Shown here: one piece after another, positions 23,157-29,037 of the stretch
Layout of the letters: each line of letters opens with the position of its first letter
Numbering within the stretch: the first letter of the stretch is position 1
Source: CAYLNH01 sp964384625
GTDB taxonomy: Bacteria > Verrucomicrobiota > Lentisphaeria > JABSQK01
Reading direction: 5' to 3'
Assembly (NCBI GenBank): GCA_964384625.1
Contig: CAYLNH010000063.1
Span: 1 to 29,037 of the forward strand
DNA length: 29,037 nucleotides
The notes under the pieces: model-generated
Told to the model about the DNA's origin: nothing
Database searches by the model: none
Seen by the model: the letters and a program-made list of their open reading frames with translations, nothing else
Made by a program: the position numbers and the translations under genes

Positions 23157-24275
23157 CTACTCCCCCTTGAACACTGCTTTCACCGCCTCCAGATAGCCAT
23201 AGCCGTAGAGGTCGTCCGGTTGGAGGTAGCTGGTTTCGGTCCATTCGTTCCAGCTGTTCACCGTCACCAACGGCGGCTGTTCCGGATGGGCGTCCACATA
23301 GTCACGGGCCATTTCAAAGGCCTTCCGAATATTCTCCGGCGTATTGTTCTGGACGACCTGGCCATGGCGCATCTGGAAACGCGGGTTGTTGTCCCAACCG
23401 ACGGAAACGTGCGGGAAGTACGGCATATCATAGGCGGCGTCGGTTTCCTGCCAGGCCTTGACCATGTCCGGGATGATTTCCGCATAGTCGCGATCGACAT
23501 TGGTGAAGTGGACCATCTGATAGTGGCTTTGGCTTTCGAAGCCGATCTGTTTGACAACGTCATTCGGCGTGGCGTCCGCGTTACCGTCGACACCGGTGAC
23601 GTCAAGGATCTTGCGGCGGCCACAGAGTTGGAAGTGAATGCCCTTGAGTCCGGCGGCGACCGCCTGTTCCTGCCACCAGGCAAAGGCGTCAGCGGTTGCC
23701 TGAATGCCGCCCAGGCCCTCGACCATGCACTTCAGATCGTAGATCATGAACACCGGCTTGTCGTCAATCCGATAGTACGACGGTTGGCTGAAGTACTTGT
23801 CGATGATACGGTGAGCGACGACCGCAAACTCTTTGCGGTCGACGCCGGCACGCCAGATGATATTGCCGCCGACATGGGCGATGCGCTTGTCCCACAGGTG
23901 CTTCACATCGTGATTGGCCCACATGATGTAGAACTTGACGCGATCGTTGTTGCGCGCCTTGAGGTAGCCGTCGTTCAGACAGTTCTCGAGGAACGGGCGG
24001 CCGTCGTACCAATACCAGTCATAGATGAAGACGTTGACCCCGTAATCGGCGGCGGCATTGATCTGCATTTCCATAACGTAGGGATCGGCTTCGTTGCAGT
24101 AGCCCCAACGCGGGCGTCGCGGCCACTGGTGTCCGGGATACTTCGCCTCGGCGGTGTGGACGGTCTGCCACTCACCGATACCCTCGGGCCAGAACATGCG
24201 GGTGCGTGGTTCATCACCGGTATACGACGGCCACACGAAAGCGGCCACATCATAGTTCTGCCTGCGCTCAGTCAT
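23157..24275 (-). CDS. WbsX-type / GH99-like protein
   Basis: This 372-residue protein belongs to the WbsX (glycosyltransferase-annotated) or GH99-like group, with a TIM-barrel fold related to endo-alpha-mannosidases. Visible landmarks are FVWPSYTGDEP near the N-terminus, INAAADYGVNVFIYDWYWYDGRPFLE (about 78-103) and the family's C-terminal TVNSWNEWTETSYLQPDDLYGYGYL. There is no signal peptide, so it should act in the cytoplasm. Whether it transfers or hydrolyses sugar is not settled for this family. The start at 24275 is chosen over 24404 because AAAAGGAG lies 7 bases upstream. It is divergent from an AraC regulator, its probable activator. Confidence 0.85.
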   Translation of the reverse strand: MTERRQNYDVAAFVWPSYTGDEPRTRMFWPEGIGEWQTVHTAEAKYPGHQWPRRPRWGYCNEADPYVMEMQINAAADYGVNVFIYDWYWYDGRPFLENCLNDGYLKARNNDRVKFYIMWANHDVKHLWDKRIAHVGGNIIWRAGVDRKEFAVVAHRIIDKYFSQPSYYRIDDKPVFMIYDLKCMVEGLGGIQATADAFAWWQEQAVAAGLKGIHFQLCGRRKILDVTGVDGNADATPNDVVKQIGFESQSHYQMVHFTNVDRDYAEIIPDMVKAWQETDAAYDMPYFPHVSVGWDNNPRFQMRHGQVVQNNTPENIRKAFEMARDYVDAHPEQPPLVTVNSWNEWTETSYLQPDDLYGYGYLEAVKAVFKGE

Positions 24276-24309
24276 GCAAGACTCCTTTTTATGGATATAG
24301 AATGATAAT

Positions 24310-24331
24310 CTTGTTTTATCATGCGAACAAG
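24310..24331. promoter_or_regulatory. inverted repeat operator candidate between WbsX-like and araC-type genes
   Basis: CTTGTT-N10-AACAAG lies in the 91-bp divergent spacer. Its half-site TTGTT resembles the half-site upstream of the GntR/LacI regulator (22496-22533). It is positioned to control both genes. Confidence 0.4.
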
Positions 24332-24366
24332 GGAGACATATTCCAATAGACAGGTAATATATTCTT

Positions 24367-25170
24367 ATGACCGGAAAATACAGAGGCCGGGTTCCGTTTG
24401 CCACCCACAGTGCCGTGGCGCCGGGACGGACGTGGACCGGGACGTTCCCGCATCATCTGTTTTCACTGACGCTGTCCGGCCGGGCAACCTATCAGCTAGC
24501 GACCGGCACGGCGGAGATCACGCCGGGCGCGGTACTGCACTTCGCCCCGGGCGCCTGGCAGAATTGGGCCGCAGATGAACATGTCGGCTGGGAAGTCTAT
24601 TATCTGATCATCGATCTGCCGTCCCGTCTCGAGCATCTCGTCCCGCTCACCACATTGGACCACGGCATCAGTCGCACACGACTGAAACAAGCGGATGCGA
24701 TGCGGGCGGCGGCGGTGTTTGGCGAGATGACCGAGGGACGGCTTACCGCCACATCGGTCGCAGAGGAGTTGATGATCAACCGGCTGGAGTATGTGTTGTT
24801 GCTGATCAAGGCCCGACACCCGGCAACCGGTTTGGACCCGCGGGTTGAAGCGGCCAAGGAGTTCCTGCATCGAAATCTTGAGGCCCCCATCGTGCTGGAC
24901 GACGTCGCTGCTGAAGTCGGTCTATCCAAGGCGCGACTGTGTTTTCTTTTCCAGGAGGCGTTGGGAGTCGGCGCCATGCAGTATCTCGAACGCCTGCGCC
25001 TGGAGCACGCAGCGCAGTTGCTGAGTCTTACCACCGAAGACCTGAACGGCATAGCCCAGCGCCTGTGCTACAATGATCGCGGCTACTTCAGCAAGCGCTT
25101 CAAGAAGCGCTGGGGCGTAACCCCGCGTCAGTACCGCCGTGGCTTGCAGGGCGCAAGCGCACAAGCATAG
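24367..25170 (+). CDS. AraC-family transcriptional regulator
   Basis: This 267-residue regulator has an N-terminal cupin-like sensing domain (about 10-90; LSGRATYQLATGTAEITPGAVLHFAPG). The C-terminal AraC DNA-binding domain (about 165-262) has two helix-turn-helix units: LDDVAAEVGLSKARLCFLF and LNGIAQRLCYNDRGYFSKRF, the latter followed by KRWGVTPRQYR. Members usually activate sugar-use genes on ligand binding. It is coded back to back with the WbsX/GH99-like gene, its likely target. There is a weak AGGTAA site before the ATG. The membrane-protein gene 32 bp downstream may be co-transcribed. Confidence 0.9.
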   Translation: MTGKYRGRVPFATHSAVAPGRTWTGTFPHHLFSLTLSGRATYQLATGTAEITPGAVLHFAPGAWQNWAADEHVGWEVYYLIIDLPSRLEHLVPLTTLDHGISRTRLKQADAMRAAAVFGEMTEGRLTATSVAEELMINRLEYVLLLIKARHPATGLDPRVEAAKEFLHRNLEAPIVLDDVAAEVGLSKARLCFLFQEALGVGAMQYLERLRLEHAAQLLSLTTEDLNGIAQRLCYNDRGYFSKRFKKRWGVTPRQYRRGLQGASAQA

Positions 25171-25202
25171 TAAAGGGACAAGCAAACCGGGAGGACATGA
25201 TC

Positions 25203-25847
25203 GTGGCGGACCTGCGCAGTTCAGATTGGGGCGACGGACCGAAAACGCATTTCGGCATCATCTTCGGCATCGTCGGGGCGGCACTGGCACTGGGCTTCTG
25301 GTACTTCATGCTTCGGGTTGTGAATGTGCACGGCGTCTATCTGGCATTGCTGGCGGGGGGCATCGTCGGTGTTGCGGTACGCCTTGGCGGCATGGGCAGG
25401 AGTACCTTGCTCGGGTGTATCGCCGGGGGATTGGCGATCATCTCGATTGGCGGAGGATACTTCATGCATGCCCGTTTTCTGGCGGATCAGTTCTCTCGGG
25501 AAGAAGCCGAAACGCGGTACAAAGAAGACTTCCAAGAAGCACAACGACTGGTCGCCATGAAGAAGCGCACGGAAGTCCGCGCCTACCTGGCGGAACGGGA
25601 AGGCGTCGACCTGAAAAAAATCAGCAAAAGAGATGTGGCCCAGTGGCGCGAGGACGAACTGCCGGACATCAAGGCGTTCGTCGAGGCGCCTCCGGAAGCG
25701 GTCAAAGCAGACTACGCCGCCGCAATCCGATCCGGCATTCCAACCGGCGACGTATTCAAGGTTGCATTTGACGTGTTCTCCATCCTGATGATGGTTTTCG
25801 GGGTGCTCGTCGCCTTCAGCGCCGCCTGCAGTTTCTGGTCCCGCTAG
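25203..25847 (+). CDS. membrane protein with four predicted helices
   Basis: This protein of about 214 residues has no family I recognise. Three hydrophobic segments lie near the N-terminus (FGIIFGIVGAALALGFWYFM; VYLALLAGGIVGVAVRLGG; TLLGCIAGGLAIISIGGGYF). A charged, mostly helical stretch of about 100 residues follows (EEAETRYKEDFQEAQRL...KAFVEAPPEAV), then a final membrane helix (FSILMMVFGVLVAFSAACSF). I prefer the GTG at 25203: GGGAGG is 8 bases upstream, whereas the ATG at 25197 is only 2 bases from it. It follows the AraC gene by 32 bp and is closed by a terminator, so it is not co-transcribed with the SPFH gene, though a membrane link is possible. Confidence 0.75.
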   Translation: MADLRSSDWGDGPKTHFGIIFGIVGAALALGFWYFMLRVVNVHGVYLALLAGGIVGVAVRLGGMGRSTLLGCIAGGLAIISIGGGYFMHARFLADQFSREEAETRYKEDFQEAQRLVAMKKRTEVRAYLAEREGVDLKKISKRDVAQWREDELPDIKAFVEAPPEAVKADYAAAIRSGIPTGDVFKVAFDVFSILMMVFGVLVAFSAACSFWSR

Positions 25848-25874
25848 ATGGGCGTGCCGCGAAAAGCCTTCTGG

Positions 25875-25919
25875 AGACCCCCACGGCCTTGTGAGCTCGT
25901 CTGACGGGGGGTCTTTCTC
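25875..25919 (+). terminator. intrinsic terminator after the membrane-protein gene
   Basis: An AGACCCCC / GGGGGTCT stem (25875-25882 and 25907-25914) with a long loop is followed by TTTCTC. It lies 28 bases after the stop codon. A smaller AATCCC-TTG-GGGATT hairpin follows at 25935-25949. Stem strength is good but the T-run is short. Confidence 0.55.
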
Positions 25920-26042
25920 AGAGCGGGACACCACAATCCCTTGGGGATTTGAGGCCGAGCAGCTTTACTCACCCTTTTCGCGGAGGGTGTAGGTAGCACC
26001 TTCGGCATTATTGCAATCACGTCACCAGGCAGTAGGTTACGC

Positions 26043-26056
26043 CAGCAGTTCTGCTG
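26043..26056. promoter_or_regulatory. palindrome CAGCAGTTCTGCTG upstream of the SPFH gene
   Basis: A 6-bp-armed palindrome ends 33 bases before the SPFH start codon. It could be an operator. No clear -35/-10 pair was identified in the 170-bp spacer. Confidence 0.25.
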
Positions 26057-26089
26057 CACGAATTCCCCCTCACCGAATGGAGATGGACC

Positions 26090-27382
26090 ATGGCGGTTAT
26101 TGAAGTTGTAAAATGGGATGCGAACCCCGACGTATATGCGTACAAGCATCCCTCGGAAGAACTCGGGACCTGGACGCAACTGGTGGTGTCCGAGTCCCAG
26201 GAAGCGGTCCTGTTGAAGGAAGGTACGCTGGTGGGCCCGTTCGGCCCGGGGCGTCACACTCTGAGCACAAAGAACTTCCCGTATCTGATCGATATCGTTA
26301 AGAAGGTCACCGGCAATCGCACCCCGTTCACCGCCGAGGTATGGTATGTGAACCGCATGATCACGCTGGACGTGAAGTGGGGGACGTCGGACGCCATCCA
26401 ACTGCAGGATCCCAAGTTCCATGTCATGCTGCCGGTCCGCAGTTTCGGACAGTACGGCATCCAGATCGACGACACGGCGCGCTTTATCAAGAAGATCGTC
26501 GGCACCCTGCCGATCTTCACCCGGGAAACCCTGACGAGGTATTTTCGGGGGTTGATGCTGACGCACGTGAAAGACGCGATCGCGTCGGCCATCGTGAAAC
26601 GTGATATCTCAATCCTCGAAATCTCGGCCAACTTGACGGAGATCTCGAAGGACCTGCAGGCAGCGATGAAGCCGTTGCTGGCGGAGTACGGCCTGCGGCT
26701 CACCAACTTCTACGTCAACTCGATCACCACGCCGGAGAGCGACCCGGCCGTCATCCGTCTGAAAGAGGCCCTGGCGAAACGGGCGGAGATGGACATCATC
26801 GGGTACAACTACACGCAGGAGCGCTCGTTCGACACGATGCAGAGCGCGGCTTCCAATCCGGGCGGCGGCCAATCCGGGCTGATGGGCGCCGGCATCGGGC
26901 TGGGTATGGGCGTGGGCGTCGGCGGCGCCATGGGCGGCGCTATGAAGCAAATGTCCGGACAGCTCAATACCGAAGAGACAGCGCCCTGCCCGGCCTGCGG
27001 CACCGCCGTGCCGCGCGCCGCGAAGTTCTGCAATGAATGCGGCAGTTCTATGGGCGAGGCACCGGCCGGCGCGAAAGCCCTGGTATGCGACAAGTGCGGC
27101 AAGTCCTCACCGGTCGGCTCGCATTTCTGCGCCAACTGCGGCGACCCGTTCATCATCTGCCCGGCCTGCGGCGCCGACAACAACAAGGACGCCAAGGCCT
27201 GCGGCAGCTGCGGCAAGCCCATGCCGGTGACGTGCCCCAAGTGCGACACCCAGGTCCCGGGCGACGGCAAATTCTGTCCCTCCTGCGGCGCCACGCTGGT
27301 GGTGGTCTGCAGCAAGTGCCAAACCCAGATCAAGGACGGCGCCAAATTCTGTTCGGAATGCGGCACGCCGATCGATGCATAG
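26090..27382 (+). CDS. SPFH-domain protein with five C-terminal zinc ribbons
   Basis: This 430-residue protein has an N-terminal SPFH/Band 7-like domain of the YdjI or 'virion core protein' type (about 1-245; SQEAVLLKEGTLVGPFGPGRHTL, LPVRSFGQYGIQIDD, YGLRLTNFYVNSIT). A Gly/Met-rich linker follows (255-290). The end holds five CxxC...CxxC zinc ribbons: Cys300/303-314/317, 333/336-347/350, 357/360-371/374, 382/385-396/399 and 407/410-421/424. SPFH proteins form membrane-associated rings or scaffolds; the ribbons probably bind partners or nucleic acid. There is no transmembrane helix, so it likely acts on the inner face of the membrane. GGAG precedes the ATG by 7 bases. A CD225 protein with its own zinc ribbon follows after 10 bp, clearly the same operon. 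Confidence 0.9.
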   Translation: MAVIEVVKWDANPDVYAYKHPSEELGTWTQLVVSESQEAVLLKEGTLVGPFGPGRHTLSTKNFPYLIDIVKKVTGNRTPFTAEVWYVNRMITLDVKWGTSDAIQLQDPKFHVMLPVRSFGQYGIQIDDTARFIKKIVGTLPIFTRETLTRYFRGLMLTHVKDAIASAIVKRDISILEISANLTEISKDLQAAMKPLLAEYGLRLTNFYVNSITTPESDPAVIRLKEALAKRAEMDIIGYNYTQERSFDTMQSAASNPGGGQSGLMGAGIGLGMGVGVGGAMGGAMKQMSGQLNTEETAPCPACGTAVPRAAKFCNECGSSMGEAPAGAKALVCDKCGKSSPVGSHFCANCGDPFIICPACGADNNKDAKACGSCGKPMPVTCPKCDTQVPGDGKFCPSCGATLVVVCSKCQTQIKDGAKFCSECGTPIDA

Positions 27383-27392
27383 GTAGACCCGC

Positions 27393-27851
27393 ATGAAGTG
27401 CGAATATTGTGAACGCAACGTCCCGGCCGGCCAGGAGTCCTGCCCGCATTGCGGCGCGCCGGCCCCGGCATCCCCGCCGCCAACACCATCCCCCGCAGCC
27501 AAGCCGCCGCCGCCACCGAAAGCCAACCGGCCGCAATCCGCACCGGTGCCGCCGATGCCGACGCAACATCCCCCGACGCAACAACCGCCGGCTCAGGGCC
27601 CCATGCACCGGCCGCCGAATATCCCGTCGCACTTGTTCATGTCCATCTGCGTGACGCTGCTATGCTGCATGCCTCTGGGCATCATTGCCATCATCAACTC
27701 CGCCCAGGTCGGCTCCAAACTGGCTGCCGGCGACTATGAGGGCGCGCGAAAGGCATCCAGCCGCGCTATGACCTGCAATGTACTGGCGGTCATCGGCAGT
27801 TTGATCATGATCGCGATCTATGTCATTGCGGCAGCATCACAGAATGCCTGA
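27393..27851 (+). CDS. zinc ribbon - proline-rich - CD225/dispanin membrane protein
   Basis: This 152-residue protein has three parts. A zinc ribbon occupies 1-22 (Cys3/Cys6 and Cys17/Cys20). A Pro-rich, low-complexity linker spans about 24-75. A CD225/dispanin domain follows, with two membrane segments (LFMSICVTLLCCMPLGIIAI and NVLAVIGSLIMIAIYVIAAA) joined by the typical NSAQVGSKLAAGDYEGARKAS loop. Dispanins include the vertebrate IFITM proteins, which alter membrane curvature and fusion; bacterial roles are largely unknown. It starts 10 bp after the SPFH gene stop, and both proteins carry ribbons of the same spacing, so they may form one membrane complex. Its 3' end overlaps the convergent GIY-YIG gene by 29 bp. 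Confidence 0.88.
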   Translation: MKCEYCERNVPAGQESCPHCGAPAPASPPPTPSPAAKPPPPPKANRPQSAPVPPMPTQHPPTQQPPAQGPMHRPPNIPSHLFMSICVTLLCCMPLGIIAIINSAQVGSKLAAGDYEGARKASSRAMTCNVLAVIGSLIMIAIYVIAAASQNA

Positions 27852-28287
27852 TACTGCAACGGGCCAGATCCAGAAGCCGCCGGCTGTAGATCAGATGGCT
27901 TTTACATCGGCAGTCTGACGCACCGAAGCCCGAGACCGGAAATGTCGTCCCGACGAGGACACGCAGCGCCTCGGTCCATTCATGTTCCAGGATCTCCTTG
28001 CCTTCGCAGTACCAGATTTCCTCTACACGCAGAATGCCGTGTACGTAGTCCATGTGCCAGTGTGGTCGTTTGATCGGTGACAGATGATGACGGATCCGGG
28101 CGCGCAAGCCGCCCGGGCCGAAGGCGCTGCCGACATAATAGTAGAAACCGACGGCGAACTCGCAGCGCCCCAAGCGCCCGATCGTCACTGCCGCCGGCTC
28201 CTCACATTGCATAGCCAGAACGTAGGTCCCGGCACTTGCCGGGATCTCCGCAAGGAGGTCCTTATTTCTTCTGCCAGACACGGACAT
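27823..28287 (-). CDS. GIY-YIG nuclease-like protein (DUF123 type)
   Basis: This 154-residue protein resembles the DUF123 branch of the GIY-YIG endonuclease fold. GTYVLA (20-25) and YYVGSA (50-55) stand for the two name-giving motifs. LRARIRHHL (61-69) supplies the conserved Arg, HWHMDY (77-81) follows, and the end GFGASDCRCKSHL matches the DUF123 signature. This branch is often found beside or fused to endonuclease III, implying DNA repair, but its activity is little studied. I chose the ATG at 28287, which overlaps the GH16 stop by 26 bases; the longer frame upstream runs antiparallel to no motif and out of frame through GH16. It is likely translated from the GH16 transcript. Confidence 0.78.
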   Translation of the reverse strand: MSVSGRRNKDLLAEIPASAGTYVLAMQCEEPAAVTIGRLGRCEFAVGFYYYVGSAFGPGGLRARIRHHLSPIKRPHWHMDYVHGILRVEEIWYCEGKEILEHEWTEALRVLVGTTFPVSGFGASDCRCKSHLIYSRRLLDLARCSIRHSVMLPQ

Positions 28288-28981
28288 AATCGATCTCGAA
28301 CGTTGCTGGGAGTTTGTCATCTTCGACGATACCGTAGGTACCCCAACCGCCGACAGGCATCGTAAAGATGATATGCTCCGGCACGCTGGCGACGCGGTCG
28401 TTCTCAAAAACGACAACGACCCTTCCATTGCAGTAGAAGGTGGCTTTGCCCGGCTCCCAAAGCAAACCCGACGTCACGTATCCGTCCTTGTCTGCGTGGA
28501 AGTAGACATCTTCCGCGCCGGTGGACTTGTGGTTCTTCTTATAGCCGTCCCAGTGCATGGCGATGTTGTAGCGGAACGGCCCATAGCGACCGAGATACTC
28601 CATGATGTCGAACTCCATCCCGCCGTTGCCGGTGTCCTGGCGTTTCCACCAGATGCCGGCCTCTTTGCCCCGATCCGGCATCAGCCAGAACGCCGGCCAC
28701 ATGCCGAGTGCTTTCGGCAGTTTCATGCGCGCTTCGAAATATCCGTACTTCTGGGCAAACGTCCCGAACGTGGTCACGGTGCTCGTCACGTACTTCTGCT
28801 TCTTGAGTTCCAGATTGTCCGTCTTCAGGTCGGAAGACAATTGGCACTTGATCACCAGATTGCCGTTCTTGATGTAGGCGTTCTTCGAGTGGATCAGGTT
28901 ATTCTTGCCCCACCAGCTCTTGGCGCCGTCGACCTCCATCGGCATGGTTTCCTTGTCGCCCTTCTTCTTGTCGCAAACCAC
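28262..28981 (-). CDS. glycoside hydrolase family 16, 5' end incomplete or broken
   Basis: This GH16 endo-beta-glycanase domain (239 residues as read) has the retaining catalytic signature MEFDIMEYLG: Glu123 nucleophile, Asp125, Glu128 acid/base. Other landmarks are YGYFEARMKLPKALGMWPAFWLMP (79-102) and the closing FEIDYVRVWQ. Targets of the family include laminarin, agar, carrageenan and porphyran; the exact one is unknown. The 5' end is odd. The first possible start is a GTG at 28981 with no ribosome site. Homology-like sequence (SYFRADPKWV) continues upstream in frame for ten codons to a TGA, and no signal peptide is seen. A frameshift, a sequence error or an unusual start may explain this; only 56 further bases are available. 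Confidence 0.82.
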   Translation of the reverse strand: MVCDKKKGDKETMPMEVDGAKSWWGKNNLIHSKNAYIKNGNLVIKCQLSSDLKTDNLELKKQKYVTSTVTTFGTFAQKYGYFEARMKLPKALGMWPAFWLMPDRGKEAGIWWKRQDTGNGGMEFDIMEYLGRYGPFRYNIAMHWDGYKKNHKSTGAEDVYFHADKDGYVTSGLLWEPGKATFYCNGRVVVVFENDRVASVPEHIIFTMPVGGWGTYGIVEDDKLPATFEIDYVRVWQKK

Positions 28982-29037
28982 CCACTTAGGGTCCGCGCGG
29001 AAATAACTTCACATTTTGAGAGACTTTCAAGAGTCGC

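Overview
The window looks like a chromosomal segment of a PVC-superphylum bacterium, most probably Lentisphaerota or Kiritimatiellota. The grounds are a pseudopilin with an [20 protein letters not shown] head inside a sugar operon, GntR-headed LacI-type regulators, many secreted polysaccharide-degrading proteins, a WbsX/GH99-like protein, moderately high GC, and intergenic spacers made of short degenerate repeats. This assignment is inference; no rRNA or other phylogenetic marker is present. I see no tRNA, rRNA, CRISPR array or intact transposase.

Left part (1-6.8 kb): a DUF6788-like small protein, a lipoprotein, a 256-bp fold-back region with a 25-bp perfect palindrome, a STAS/SEC14-like protein, and a leftward vWA - PP2C phosphatase - protein kinase set resembling the TerY-P signalling triad. 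The spacers around the vWA gene are built from 7-bp repeats. A large isochorismatase-fold hydrolase follows, with a strong promoter overlapped by a palindrome.

Middle part (6.9-22.5 kb): a secreted HEAT-like protein, then a divergent pair of cytoplasmic glycosidases (GH4 and GH29 alpha-L-fucosidase). Next is a tightly packed leftward five-gene operon of about 11.4 kb: GntR/LacI regulator, pseudopilin, 1017-aa heparinase II/III-like lyase, 1444-aa multidomain putative glycosidase and a 705-aa secreted protein. Gaps are 2, 30, 3 and 16 bp, and several ribosome binding sites lie inside the preceding gene. Two direct copies of a TTGTTATAxxACAAT site precede the regulator. The logic suggests one sensed, probably anionic or fucosylated polysaccharide: secreted lyase and hydrolases make fragments, and GH29/GH4 could finish some of them inside the cell. 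The substrate itself cannot be read from the sequence.

Right part (22.6-29.0 kb): a solitary PD-(D/E)xK-like nuclease; a divergent AraC regulator and WbsX/GH99-like protein; a four-helix membrane protein; a two-gene unit coding an SPFH protein with five C-terminal zinc ribbons and a zinc-ribbon/proline-rich/CD225 (dispanin) membrane protein; a GIY-YIG (DUF123-type) nuclease; and a GH16 glycosidase whose 5' end appears broken or incomplete near the window edge.

The best candidates for something under-described are the SPFH-zinc ribbon plus CD225 pair, the kinase/phosphatase/vWA set with its heptamer spacers, and the pseudopilin-containing polysaccharide operon.
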